From positions 1,178,001-1,242,000 of the forward strand of contig JAGKQI010000101.1 in the NCBI GenBank assembly GCA_018806915.1: 64,000 nt of DNA, written 5' to 3'. This document shows, piece by piece, positions 1 through 9,961 of this stretch. Each line of letters opens with the position of its first letter. The first letter of the stretch is position 1. The notes beneath the pieces were generated by a model. The model made no database searches. It saw only the letters and a program-made list of their open reading frames with translations, and was not told where the DNA came from. Position numbers and translations under genes: made by a program. The DNA is from Phytophthora colocasiae (taxonomy: Eukaryota > Oomycota > Peronosporomycetes > Peronosporales > Peronosporaceae).

Positions 1-192
1 AAAAAAATCGACTTGCTGCTGCACAATTGACTACCACTATTGTGCACTCCTTCAACGAAATCATATGTCTCCAATTAAATGGTTATTGATTCAATCAAAG
101 GATGCACTCGCGGATTCACTAGACAGACAAACGATCAAATCTGCCTGGGTCTCCTGACACCACAGCTTTCTAGTATGCACTGGCACAAAAAA

Positions 193-245
193 CATAAGGA
201 ATTCATAAGAAATCCATAAGGAATCCACAAGGGATTCATAAGGAG
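193..245. repeat. 11-bp minisatellite, about five units
   Basis: Five adjacent imperfect copies of CATAAGGAATY begin at 193, 204, 215, 226 and 237. The last copy is incomplete. No gene overlaps it. Confidence 0.7.
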
Positions 246-312
246 AACATGACAAGAACATGCTAACAATTGCAAATACAGATCGATCCAATGTTTCTTT
301 TGCGATCTGAAT

Positions 313-639
313 TCACTCGTCTTTCGTTAGTTGATCTAACTCCTTCTTCAATCTTGGGCAGTTCGAATTAACGAACTCATTCTTGATTAGCCAAGCAATG
401 TAACCTTTATCCTTATCGTAAATCCACTTTATCGTCTTACCTTTGTATTTCCCCCATGTCGTCATAAACGAAAGGTCAGACCCACGATGCTTTTCATCTA
501 GGAACTTCTTGATTGCGGGGTACTCACCAATCAGAATTTCTTGTGGGTACAGCCACTTCGCGTATTGTTGATCAACTTCCCAAATCTCAGCAATTTGTTT
601 TCCTCGGTACTTTCCAAAATTTACTGTAAGTGTGTCCAT
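313..639 (-). CDS. Small protein of two tandem ExoX C-terminal-like repeats
   Basis: A 108-aa ORF that starts at an ATG. It contains the same module twice: FGKYRGK at residues 8-14 and WGKYKGK at 62-68. Each copy is followed by an acidic residue, an aromatic (QYAKWL, GYIAWL) and a basic C-terminal helix (AIKKFLDEK, RLKKELDQL). This pattern resembles the small domain found at the C-terminus of exodeoxyribonuclease X-type exonucleases and in some large-DNA-virus and phage proteins; that assignment is from memory of the family. No nuclease domain is present, so a catalytic role cannot be claimed. The ORF and its surroundings are visibly more AT-rich than the rest of the window, which could mean transfer or an inserted viral fragment. 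No intron or paralogue is visible. Confidence 0.55.
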   Translation of the reverse strand: MDTLTVNFGKYRGKQIAEIWEVDQQYAKWLYPQEILIGEYPAIKKFLDEKHRGSDLSFMTTWGKYKGKTIKWIYDKDKGYIAWLIKNEFVNSNCPRLKKELDQLTKDE

Positions 640-1218
640 TTTAGCCTATACCTATAGACCGATACCTCTTTGAAATAAATTAAATAATACAAACTACTAG
701 CGCTAGTTAGCTCACAAACGCGAGACGTTGATACATCAATGTCGCTATGGACTTGATAAGACATAGTTAATCGTTGCAAAACATCAATCAATAGTGACAC
801 CCACGAGATGTTACTTCGCTAATTTACATACTACACTGAGAGTATTGATAGACATCGAAATCGTTATGGCCCTAGTAAAACTCATTGGACCTGCTTGTCC
901 CTGGATGTTGCTGGGACAATTGGTTTAAAATTATGCAGGTTAGAGGTCTTCTCGTTAGTCTTATAGTACCCTTATATTCTTTGGACCTATGACCCTACGA
1001 AAATTATACTTGTCTATAGAAATATCTTAGTCAATGATCCATCATCATCTATCATCTTTTCTAATAGTGGGGCTACAACTTCACGTTTTGTTGGGACGAA
1101 CCGTCACAACACGGAACGCGGAGGAATCGGCGTTGCGGTTGCTTCTCGACTTTCGAATTTGCAGACTACCTCTCAGGTCGAACCCAAACCCTTGTTCTCG
1201 AAGAACTGAATCCCTACT
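640..1218. other. AT-rich intergenic DNA, nothing recognised
   Basis: No conserved ORF, repeat or RNA gene was seen. An apparent ORF from 1034 has no recognisable content and overlaps the likely LINE ORF1 start in another frame. Confidence 0.5.
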
Positions 1219-3389
1219 ATGGCGCCGTCGATGGCTGATCATCTGCTCGCGCAGGAATATTCCCGTGTCCGTAACGCAGAATCCGCGGTGCTTACCGAGC
1301 CCCTTGTGTCCGATGAAGGTGCTTCATAGCTTGAAGAAGCTTACGAGCGTAACGATACTTCTCCGATGGAGTATTTGTCGTTGATAACGGCGCAACGCCC
1401 ATTCACGCCTTCTTCAGCGCGTCATGCCGTCATTATTGAAACTGGATCGTATTGCTCGTCTACCCCGCTCCCCGTTATCTTCAAGTCCTTTCTGATAAAC
1501 CATGGCAATAGCGCTGTCAAGGCGGTGTTGGAGGAGTATGGGGTGGCACTTGTGGAGAAAATACCGTCTGGAGGTGTTCTCTTGCGCGTCCGCTCGCTGG
1601 AAGCAGTCCAGACGCTAGTCGGACAAGAAGTGATGGTCTTGGGACGCAAATTCAAATTCAAGAAACCCTCTGTGTTTTTGAACAAGTTCTACTTGGATGT
1701 TTCCGGCGTCCATACTACTGATGAGGCCAATGAGCTGTTTTTGGCACTGTGCACACTTGCGCGCCCGTTCTTCGGGACTCCGCGAGATGTGAACCTGGAA
1801 GCCCAAGTGGTAAACCAACGTGGCGTTTTTACTTCGGTTGTGATGTGGCGCCACCATGCTTGCAAGTCCATGGGTTTGTGACAAATAAACTGGCGTTTGG
1901 TTCGCGATACTACGTGGTGCGCGGTAAACAATCTACTCCACCACCAACGCGAGCTACTACATATCGCCAATCTCGTTACGCTGTTATCCTGCGCACCGAC
2001 GGACACCAGAACGTCCCTGCACGGAATGGACAGACACCTGCACGAACTACTCCACCAAAAAGGTCACCTCGTGCGTCAAACGCAACGCCCAAGCGATCGC
2101 AAGTCCCTGTGGCAGAAACGGATGACAGCAGAGCTGTAACTGTGTGTGCCGGAAGACACCATGCGCCTACTAGGGACAATGGCGTAGTGGGGGACACTCT
2201 CCTCGTGGACTCCACGCCAAACCCCCCCTAGAGCAATGCTTTTGCCTGCTGTGTCGCAGGAAGACACGAGCATGGATTCACTAACGAATAGTGATGGTGA
2301 AGACCAAGATGTGGACATGGCTCGTCACCTTGAGACTGGTTTTAAAAGGATCGAGCCATCCTTCGCAGATGAAAACCCCTTTGATGCCCTCTCGTCGATC
2401 GACTGTGACTTCCAGGTGTTTCAGCCAGAAGTACCAAACGAATTGGCACAGGGTGTTCTTATTGTGCCGCATTTGAGAGTTGTAACTACGGTACCCGGTC
2501 CACTTCCAACAAAAAAACGCTCTCTGACCCTTCCTCAAGCATCTGAAGAAGATCTTCTCTTAGAGGAGGCACTCAGGATGTCAGAGCAAGAGACTCGCTT
2601 GATGATTCGCCAAGACCACGTGGACAACAATGTGCAACATTTGGATGTCGTTGAAGGTCTGCTGCATGGATCCAAGAACATGGACCAAATTGTCAAATCG
2701 ATGTGTGAGCTTCCGTTAGCGTGGACAATGGCTTTCTGCAAAGATATGGTCGATGGAGGGAAAGCCACAGCGGAGCTTGCAGACATCCATTTATGGAACA
2801 GGATTTTGGCAGCCAACGCGACCGATGGTGTTGCAAGATTTTTCCATGAAAGAATGCCGAACCTGGACCTGAAAGCTCGTAATTCGAGAGCAGGCTACGT
2901 GAAATACATCACGTCCGTCTTCAATACGTTACCCATTCCCGTGCAAAAGCAATGGGAACTACTTCATTGCCTAAGTGGTTTTGAGCTTCTGTTGCTCAGT
3001 TCGTGCCCTGCTCTCTTCAAGAACCGTAATTGGGTACAGCCACTCGTCGGGAACTACTTCATTGCCTAAGTGGTTTTGAGCTTCTGTTGCTCAGTTCGTG
3101 CCCTGCTCTCTTCAAGAACCGTAATTGGGTACAGCCACTCGTCGGGGAGAATAGTTCCTTCCTCCCTCATAACGGAGTGGAACTTCTTTCAAACGGCACG
3201 CTACTACGTCTGCCTTGGTCGCATGTGGGTCAGCAACTCATGCATGCTCTTCAGACGAAGGCTCCTGGAAATGAACTTTCGACTGCTCTCCTGGCACTAA
3301 GCTCTAGTGCTGTTACCACCCAAAATCTTCCGATGTTGTCTGTGAACGTACTCATGACTACGCCTGCCCAAGCAGACACAGACAATTAA
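1219..3389 (+). pseudogene. LINE (non-LTR retrotransposon) ORF1-like remnant
   Basis: Reading from an ATG at 1219 gives a protein interrupted by an in-frame TAG near 1327. It resumes through 1366-1881 with a segment about recognition of a value or repression type (VRSLEAVQTLVGQEVMV, then KFYLDVSGV) of the kind found in oomycete LINE ORF1 proteins. Further pieces lie in other frames at 2236-3069 and 3030-3389. The frame change near 3051 is caused by a 95-bp tandem duplication. Just downstream comes the start of an endonuclease ORF2, the order expected for a two-ORF LINE. I infer LINE ORF1 mainly from this position; the protein has no zinc knuckle that I can point to. The element is dead: stop codon, frameshifts and a truncated ORF2. 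Confidence 0.5.
2957..3146. repeat. 95-bp perfect tandem duplication
   Basis: Bases 2957-3051 are repeated as 3052-3146 with no difference seen. Because 95 is not a multiple of three, the duplication ends the upstream reading frame with a stop at 3069 while the second copy continues into 3389. It is a local replication-slippage type event inside the LINE ORF1 remnant. Confidence 0.85.
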
Positions 3390-3426
3390 GGTGGAGTCGG
3401 TGCTTGAAATTGGTCAATCCTGTAAG

Positions 3427-3500
3427 GTGTTGACGTGGAACGTGCGTGGAATTAAGGAAGGTGGAAACCCCTTGATATCCAAGCTTGGGCAAGGCAGGCA
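3427..3500 (+). pseudogene. LINE ORF2 endonuclease N-terminus, truncated
   Basis: The translation VLTWNVRGIKEGGNPLIS matches the opening strand of the apurinic endonuclease (EEP) domain that starts LINE ORF2 proteins, where T-W-N-V-R-G is typical. About 25 codons remain before the sequence turns abruptly into piggyBac-like coding sequence near 3500. Reverse transcriptase is absent. Confidence 0.65.
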
Positions 3501-4739
3501 CTGTGAACGGACATGCATTGCGAGATGAGAAAACTGGACCCGTGGCAGTTGTTCGTAACTTTCGGGCCGCGTTTGGTAACGACCTTTTCGCGAGATGCGT
3601 CTAATAGTCACAGATCGGTTCTACACATCAGTACCGCTGGCCATGGAGATGCTGACCATGGGGTATTACACTGTCGGAACTGTGATGACGGGACGTTTGG
3701 GTTTGCCTCAAGACCTGATACCCAGGACGAAAGACGGCAAGAAGAAGAAGGAGCAATCACGCCCCGACAACATCGATCGCGGAACATACACATTCTTCCA
3801 ATCTAGTGTGGTGACGGGTATGACGGCCACCAAGTGGTGGGATAACCGACCGGTTTATCTCCTGTCTACAGGCGGTAGTACTGAGCTCGATCGCGTTGTT
3901 CGCCGTGCAAAGAGCGGAGAGCAGGAGGGGGTAACGTGCCCGAGACTTGTGAAAGACTATCAAACGTACATGGGCGGTGTGGACGTACACGATCAGTTAC
4001 GACTCCAAAGGTATGTTATCGTGTATAATCCAAGATTGGATCTTTTCTAATCGTGTATCCTACATGTTTATAGGTACTCCCTGCAGCTGTCCGGTTCAAG
4101 AAATACTACAAGAGTCTTTTCTTGGGGTTGGTGGACCTTGCTGTGGTAAACGCATTTATTGTCTACAATCATGCTCGTGTAGCAGCAAGCAAACCGAAGG
4201 TTTCACACATCGCGTTCATGAAGCAGCTACACCTGGAGCTGTGTCAGATCAGCGCCACGGACTGGGTAGAATTACAGCGCTGCCGTAGCCCGGATCTGAC
4301 CTCATCTAAGCGACGTGTACCGTCCAGAGCACCGCACATGCCTGTCCCGACAGAAGACAAACGCAAAGGCAACATCGATGGAAGCAAAAAGAGGCGGCAG
4401 AGGGCATGTAAGGTGTGCTCGTTACTAAAGACAAAAGTCGCGGGCGGTGATACATCTTTCCAGTGCAATCTCTGCGAGCTGGTAACGCTGGACAAGAAGA
4501 CGGGTGAGGAGAAGACCTCCCCAGTCTACCTGTGCAACAAGGTCAAGCATGCTGTCGACGGCAAAGGCCGTACCTGCTTCGAAATCTGGCACGTGTGTTG
4601 GAGCAATGGAGCGAACAAACCGACCCGTGGCAAGCGCAAACTCCGAGTCCGGGTGACAGAGGATAGTGAAGGCTCTGGCGAAATCGAAGATGGGGCGCGT
4701 CAGCGTCGTCGAGTGGCTACGGCGACTGGTGATCAATAA
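3500..4739 (+). pseudogene. piggyBac-like transposase, 5'-truncated
   Basis: The piece begins mid-domain (TVNGHALRDEKTGPVAVV), shifts frame near 3590, and continues with typical piggyBac (DDE_Tnp_1_7) blocks: LIVTDRFYTSVPLA, GTVMTGRLGLP, ATKWWDNRPVYLLST and YMGGVDVHDQLRLQR. A 63-bp GT-AG intron at 4011-4073 interrupts the last block, and splicing it restores the expected RLQRYSLQ continuation. The C-terminal exon ends with a cysteine-rich zinc-binding domain (CKVC, CNLC, YLCNKV, CFEIWHVC) followed by a basic tail. Family knowledge: cut-and-paste transposase that targets TTAA. The N-terminal part and any 5' terminal repeat are missing, so it cannot be autonomous. A related C-terminal domain occurs in the piggyBac insertion at 58279-59681. 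Confidence 0.8.
4011..4073 (+). other. 63-bp spliceosomal intron in piggyBac-like gene
   Basis: The donor is GTATGT and the acceptor TTTATAG, with a TCTAAT branch-like motif inside. Removal joins the two piggyBac exons in frame at the RLQRY block. Confidence 0.8.
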
Positions 4740-4927
4740 TTGCTGGTGGGAAGGTGTCTACGGCACATCTAATTGCTGGAAGGCCCGCAATTTTGACTTC
4801 TCTTCAGTATAAGCTTTTCGTGCTGATCAGCAGCTGGTTTGGGTCTCTAAATCTCGAGAAAAATATCATTGTCTCTTTCACATGATTGTCTAGTCTCTAT
4901 TTTTCGACATGCATTTCTCTTGTCGCG

Positions 4928-5484
4928 CTATACACGATAACATGGCTTATACTGTACATTCCCTATGGCGCGGGACTTGACAAGCCCACTGGGACACGAT
5001 AGTAGTGACGCCTTCATCAAGGGGTGGGGGTTTGCATGAGTTTTGTGACCGGACACGATACGTTTTATCTTTGATTTAGTATGAAACCCCATACCCTTCC
5101 GTACACGATAGTTCGGCCGACAGGCGCAAATCTTTTCGGCCGGGCTTGGGGGGTTAATTGTGGCTTTAATAGCAATAAGACGTTTTTCTGGGACTGAAAG
5201 CCCCCTTTTAGGAGTGTAGGCACCACGAATTCTTGCTTTTAGTGGTCCCATCACCCCTACATCCAGCGGTTGACAAACCGAGGTGCTTTTGGGGGGCAAT
5301 GGGACTACTGTCGCACAGGCTTCTTCTGCCACAACGCGCACTCCTTCCTCTGACACATGGCTGTCAAAGTTGTCGACCAGGAGAAGTGCTGGGCCATCTA
5401 CTGCATATTTTAGCAGCTCCTTAGCATACGTGCAATGGCAGCAAGCTTCTCTTTTTCGGTGTATGTCCTCTGCTTGCGTGTCAT
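4928..5484 (-). pseudogene. pogo/Tigger-like transposase, internally deleted
   Basis: The minus strand starts at an ATG at 5484 with MTRKQRTYTEKEKLAAIA, resembling the helix-turn-helix start of CENP-B/pogo transposases. It jumps near 5420, in another frame, into the C-terminal catalytic part: GPALLLVDNFDSHVS, then PLPPKSTSVCQPLDVG and MGPLKARIRGAY. The VDNFDSH and LPPxSTxxxQPLD blocks are hallmarks of the DDE_1 (pogo/Tigger) fold. The middle of the transposase, including the first catalytic Asp, is absent. This is a deletion derivative, presumably mobilised in trans if at all. Terminal inverted repeats were not identified. Confidence 0.7.
4932..5110. repeat. Four spaced copies of ACACGATA
   Basis: The octamer occurs at 4932, 4994, 5053 and 5103 in the same orientation, 50-62 bp apart, at the 3' side of the pogo-like remnant. 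It could be a subterminal transposase-binding array or chance. Confidence 0.5.
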
Positions 5485-6068
5485 TACGACCTTCTCGTAA
5501 TGCTCTACTTTATATATATTACTGCGGTCCTGAACCCAGCGTTTTGTTAGTGTCCATCCATAATTTTATTGGTGAAAAACAAAGACCATGCTGTGATTTG
5601 ATTGGTTAGATTTTGCATTTTGTGTCCGCCGAGTTTTTGTGTCGTTGACTGTAGTCTTGAAGCAAAGTGCTAGCTACCGGTAGGCGCCAAGAGTTGTCTC
5701 GATGTAAGTCTGCAAGCATTCGATCGCATATTGCACTGTTCAAGGAAGCTTCGAGAGACAATTCGTAATGACAGTGGAAGTCATCCAACTTGAAGACGCA
5801 CAGCTTGCCAGTAGTTTGTGGTCGTGGAGGACGCCGCCGGAGAATTCATAGCAGTAATTGTGTCGATAGCCAAATCACGAGATGGACGGTCGATGATCAA
5901 ATGCTTCCTCCAAGTGCTACCATATCTACACAGAGCCTAATCCGTTCAGATTGCGCGGATGGACAATTCACCGTGCGGCATGGACTACAACAAGTCCATC
6001 GCAGTAGTGCGAACTTTGAAAGACCGTAAGTTAGGCGCTATAACATAAAAGCACATTGTTTCTTGCCG
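5485..6068. other. Intergenic DNA, nothing recognised
   Basis: Between the pogo-like remnant and the 3' end of the CRN gene. ORFs of 60-80 codons occur but none has recognisable content. Confidence 0.5.
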
Positions 6069-8588
6069 CTAAAATGAAAACTCCGCAAATTGGTCATCAA
6101 CTTGAACTTTCAACCGCTTCGCTTTGATAAAAGAAAGCAGCTCATCCGAAGTACGGAATCCTCCACTCGGCTCCTCCCGCTTCCTCACGATTTCCCCAAC
6201 GACTTGATTCACTTCTTTCGCATCGCCTTGAAAAACAGTTTTCAGCGCAGTTTTGCACGCCGAGTTGATAGAGATGACCGGCGAACATGCCGGATGATAC
6301 GCCAAAGCGCCATGGAACTGCTCTGTCTCGGCTTGACTCAAGACAAAGCAGTCATCTGGTAACACGTACGTTGCCAGATTTGACGGCGAAACGCAATTCA
6401 TGACCCCTCGCACCAAACGCGCACCACTCGCGACGAGAAAGTCCGGACAAACACTCAACTTATCAAGATAGGCTCTTGCGTGACTTGGCTGAAATTTACC
6501 GAACTGTCGTTTTCGCTGATCGACAATGACAACCACACTGCCTGTCGTAGCATCCTTCAGAGCAAAAAATATATCGACACCAGCTCCTCCATCGTCATTC
6601 ACTACAATGTAGCCACCCGATGCCCAGTCGATTTTTTCCAATCGGTTCCCTTTTCGTGGAATTAGCGGAGGAGTTGAGGCACCAAACGCACCTGCGCACC
6701 GAATCACTCTTGACGGGACAAGTTTCACGGTGATGGCACTCGTTTCACCAGACATCAGCGTGCCAGGCAGAAGATCTCTCAGCGTCACAGTCGAGTGCCC
6801 AAGCGCCAACAACGCATTGATTCTTACTGCATAGAAGCAAGCACCAAACATCTCCCACGACTGCCACAGTTGAAGTTTGAACATTGTTGAATCCACCTCT
6901 TCTCTCATGTCCTTCAGCGCACTCGTAAAGTTTCTTTCTGCTTCGGTCGTCAGTGCGTCACAGCTCAGTCCGACACTATACAACAGCGCATAAGGAACTC
7001 GAACATCGCACTCTCCAGATTTGAACGGAACCAGCAAACATAAAGAAGAATCTCGAAGTCTTGACCACTTGAGGCTTCCATCAAACATGTAGTGACTTTG
7101 AACTCGTCGGCCCGATACGGCGAAGGCTGCCAATCGGACGAGCTGCGGTGTTTCAAGTGATCTCAAGTAGTACGCCACGCACTTCGTCCAGACTGCCACG
7201 AAGCACTCGTTGATGTTGTCCAAATTCACGGGCTCCCCTTGCACGCAAGTATTTTTTACTGCTGTCAGATACTCGACAACCCACCGCGGAACACCACCAA
7301 GAATGGACAGATGTTGGCAAATTTGGACATGATTCAGCAGCCCCGCGTAGCTCGCGTTGCTCTCCACAATGCTGAACACTTGATCCATTAATAAGAGGTA
7401 CATCGGAAGTCGCTCGGTCACGTAATACGAAGAATTTGCAATTGAACTGGATTCAATGACGCCCAGATCTGTCCCAGCGAACATGGGAAGCAAAACCAGA
7501 CTCGATGACTTCAAGCACAGCAAAGCTCCAATGGTTTCCACGAGCTCACGTAGGAGTGACGTGTTGGGATCTTTTCGACGAGCACCAATCTTTTCAATCT
7601 TTTGATATTCATCAATGCCGAGAAAAAGATACAACGGCGCTGGCTCTTGCAGTTTATCACGCAGCTTGCGCTCGATGACTCTGACGGCAAGCTTCAACTT
7701 CAGCTGCGCTCCATTGCGAGGTAGCCGCGACTCAAACCACTCGTCAAATTCACGATCGCAGTTCATGTCCAGAAAGAATCGATACAAGAGCCGCCATGAA
7801 AAAGACGCCTCGATTGGCATCGATTGCTCGACTGATTGGGGACTAAACCCGTTGAAGTACGGAACAATCACACGGACAACGTGATTGGGATCGAACTTCA
7901 TCCGTTCCAAAATCGTGCCGCCTTCTTCCAGCATCCGCGTTTTCCCCAGACCAGAAATACCAGAACAAACAGGCATTGCCACTTGAATGCGATCAGATGC
8001 GGTACTGCTCGCTTGTGTGATGATGTTCTTGAAGCACTTGGATGCTGTCTCAATCGCTTGCTCCCGCCCAACCAGTCGGAACTCTAAGCTTTCTTGTGCC
8101 AAAATATGAGGCCTTGAAACAATTGCCACCTTGTTGGTCATTTCGCCTTCCAAGAATTCGAGTAGATGATCACACGAGCGCAGATCCACTTCAGGGCCAG
8201 TCGGTACAGCAACCGGAACCCTCAGGGGACCGACCACATCGACGGGTGGAACCACCACCAACACATTCACAGGGCCATTTCCTGCCACTTCCTCATCTTC
8301 ATCCACCTCGACCATGTCCTCATCAGACAAACCAACGCGCCGGAGCTTCGCTCGCGCAGCATTCAGATGCTTTAGGCCACTGGTATCACTCAGTAATTTG
8401 GCGTCGTTTTCAGTTAGCCACGCGTCGCCCTTCTTGGCGAGGAACAGCTCCATCTTGCTGTTAGGGTAGCCGAACTCTGGCTCCGCTCTGATTTTCTTCT
8501 TCAAGTCATCAACCGTGTCGCTCTCATCCACCCGCACAGAGAACGCGCTCCCGGCCGCTCCAACCACCGCACAAAAGAGCTTCACCAT
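6069..8588 (-). CDS. Crinkler (CRN) effector with P-loop NTPase
   Basis: An intact 839-aa ORF starting at ATG 8588, without introns. Residues 1-60 form the ubiquitin-like CRN header ending in LFLAK at 48-52, followed by GDAWLTENDAKLL, a variant of the DWL region. At 108-114 NVLVVVP stands where CRN proteins have HVLVxxP, with Asn for the usual His. This boundary separates the translocation part from the effector part. The C-terminal part has a Walker A loop, GISGLGKT, at 210-217 and a hydrophobic strand ending in IDE (Walker B-like). A late segment VDIFFALKD...VVVIVDQRKRQ may be the core of a PD-(D/E)xK-type nuclease fold; that point is inference. Family knowledge: CRNs are secreted and many act in the host nucleus. 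No classical signal peptide is obvious, which is usual for this family. Confidence 0.9.
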   Translation of the reverse strand: MVKLFCAVVGAAGSAFSVRVDESDTVDDLKKKIRAEPEFGYPNSKMELFLAKKGDAWLTENDAKLLSDTSGLKHLNAARAKLRRVGLSDEDMVEVDEDEEVAGNGPVNVLVVVPPVDVVGPLRVPVAVPTGPEVDLRSCDHLLEFLEGEMTNKVAIVSRPHILAQESLEFRLVGREQAIETASKCFKNIITQASSTASDRIQVAMPVCSGISGLGKTRMLEEGGTILERMKFDPNHVVRVIVPYFNGFSPQSVEQSMPIEASFSWRLLYRFFLDMNCDREFDEWFESRLPRNGAQLKLKLAVRVIERKLRDKLQEPAPLYLFLGIDEYQKIEKIGARRKDPNTSLLRELVETIGALLCLKSSSLVLLPMFAGTDLGVIESSSIANSSYYVTERLPMYLLLMDQVFSIVESNASYAGLLNHVQICQHLSILGGVPRWVVEYLTAVKNTCVQGEPVNLDNINECFVAVWTKCVAYYLRSLETPQLVRLAAFAVSGRRVQSHYMFDGSLKWSRLRDSSLCLLVPFKSGECDVRVPYALLYSVGLSCDALTTEAERNFTSALKDMREEVDSTMFKLQLWQSWEMFGACFYAVRINALLALGHSTVTLRDLLPGTLMSGETSAITVKLVPSRVIRCAGAFGASTPPLIPRKGNRLEKIDWASGGYIVVNDDGGAGVDIFFALKDATTGSVVVIVDQRKRQFGKFQPSHARAYLDKLSVCPDFLVASGARLVRGVMNCVSPSNLATYVLPDDCFVLSQAETEQFHGALAYHPACSPVISINSACKTALKTVFQGDAKEVNQVVGEIVRKREEPSGGFRTSDELLSFIKAKRLKVQVDDQFAEFSF

Positions 8589-9181
8589 TTTTCCTTCTGT
8601 TTTCTGTGTGAACTCACTTTCAGGGTTTTGTTTGATGCTTTCCGCAAAATAACCTCAAAGAGGTAAAAATCTCGGTTCTCAAACCGGTTCCAAACGATAC
8701 CGGTATCGATCAAGAGTACCAGTACAGTACTACTAAACGATGAGAACAATATTCGCATTACAGCGAGTCTGAATTTGAATCGCACTTTACTCGCGCCTTT
8801 CTGGGGGCGGCGACCTGCGTAAAAGTACAATAAAAAGTGTGTCTGGACTACGCTTCCAGCTAGCAATTCAGAGTTACGCGTAAACGTAAATCCATACCAT
8901 ACCATGGTACGTGCTAAAGATCGCCCTAATGTTGCGGACGATGTTCGTACCACCGAATCTAGATGGACATCATTTGACGTCTGACGGTAAGTATGTACTG
9001 ACTTTGACAATCCAGAAACAGCTGTAAGTTTCATTACCCATTAACTAGGGTAAATTTATTTTATCTTCGGTTTGGTGTGGTGCAAAATACACCACTGAGC
9101 ATCAATCTTTCAATGTCAATTCTAAATTTGGAAACTTTTCGACTTAAGGATTTTCATCCATCATCAAATTGAATCGGTAAA
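8589..9181. other. Intergenic region upstream of CRN, no gene recognised
   Basis: This contains the CRN promoter on the minus strand, but I could not find a clear oomycete initiator. The ORF across 8582-9034 has no recognisable domain. Confidence 0.5.
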
Positions 9182-9253
9182 TTCGGTGTCTACGTTCGGT
9201 GCTACCGAAATCGTGGTTCGGTGATACCAAATTTACACCGAATGTCCACCGAA
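9182..9253. repeat. TTCGGTG/CACCGAA cluster, 3' flank of MULE-Ulp1
   Basis: Five copies in 72 bp: TTCGGTG at 9182, 9195 and 9217, and the reverse complement CACCGAA at 9236 and 9247. It lies directly behind the Ulp1 exon. Confidence 0.8.
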
Positions 9254-9265
9254 TTTATTTTGGCA

Positions 9266-9904
9266 TTATTTGGCTGCAGCCGTTGTAGTGACGAAATTGA
9301 TAGTCTTGTAGAGATACCGCATGCGCAAATACGGTAGCAGGTTGTACATGCAGTCGTCCCACGACGCGTTAGCTAGAAGCATCTCCAGAATTGCGATACA
9401 CCATAAGCCACATGAGCTGCCATCCTGCTGTTTGCACGAATCGACCATTACGTAGATCAACTTGTCCTCGAGGCCGAGTAGCGTCTCGATAACTCTTCGA
9501 ACACTTCTTTCAATAGTCAGGTAGTACCTCTGTGACTGGAGTGGGTCGAACATGTAGCAAGTAACCATCCCCGTTTCGATGTCAACGTTCCTGTCGACTA
9601 AGAATGCGACCCAGTGAGCGCCAACATTGAAGACGGACATAACTCGAGTATTCTTTGGGTCAGCAGATCCAAATCCTGCCGCTATGCGCAATTGCTGGTC
9701 GCGTTCCATAAAGTCTTTGAATGACGGGCTGATAATACCCACATTGGGGTATTCCTCGCGTAGAACCATGAGAGACACTAGAATAGAGGTAGTGTGTAGC
9801 CACAGGTTCTCCCGAAAGTCAAGAAGTTGATATCCACTCACAATTTCACCCGGGATGTTGTTCACACTAAGATTTAGCAACTCCACGTTGGTGATGTGCT
9901 CGTC
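9266..9904 (-). CDS. Ulp1/C48 SUMO-protease-like exon of the MULE
   Basis: This 3' exon begins after the 57-bp intron 9905-9961 with DEHITNVELL and ends at the stop at 9266. The catalytic order of the C48 family is complete: His in VGAHWVAFLVD, Asp in CYMFDPLQS, then QQDGSSCG with the oxyanion Gln and nucleophile Cys. An upstream block LWLHTTSILVSLMVL matches the substrate-side helix seen in Ulp1 domains. Known enzymes of this family cleave SUMO or related modifiers; the substrate here is unknown. The exon itself is uninterrupted. It is presumably read only as part of the transposase transcript. Confidence 0.8.
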   Translation of the reverse strand, partial: DEHITNVELLNLSVNNIPGEIVSGYQLLDFRENLWLHTTSILVSLMVLREEYPNVGIISPSFKDFMERDQQLRIAAGFGSADPKNTRVMSVFNVGAHWVAFLVDRNVDIETGMVTCYMFDPLQSQRYYLTIERSVRRVIETLLGLEDKLIYVMVDSCKQQDGSSCGLWCIAILEMLLANASWDDCMYNLLPYLRMRYLYKTINFVTTTAAAK

Positions 9905-9961
9905 CTGTACATCAAATAATCCTTAGTTAAGAATTGACAATATAGTTTAAGCAACACGCAC
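9905..9961 (-). other. 57-bp intron before the Ulp1 exon
   Basis: GTGCGT donor, CTAAC-like branch region and TACAG acceptor. It joins GPFGDTCNVTK to DEHITNVELL in frame. Unlike the other introns of this gene it lacks the TTCGGTG motif. Confidence 0.75.

Noticed and set aside
91..291. 66-codon minus ORF at the left edge
   Set aside because: It lies across the 11-bp minisatellite and shows no recognisable content.
1034..1384. 116-codon plus ORF
   Set aside because: It overlaps in another frame the ATG-initiated LINE ORF1 start at 1219, and its Arg/Leu-rich translation looks like an off-frame reading.
4932..5110. CRISPR-like reading of the four ACACGATA repeats
   Set aside because: Repeats of 8 bp and a eukaryotic transposon context; no longer conserved repeat and no cas genes.
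8582..9034. 150-codon minus ORF upstream of the CRN gene
   Set aside because: No motif and no ATG-supported structure; it sits where the CRN promoter should be.
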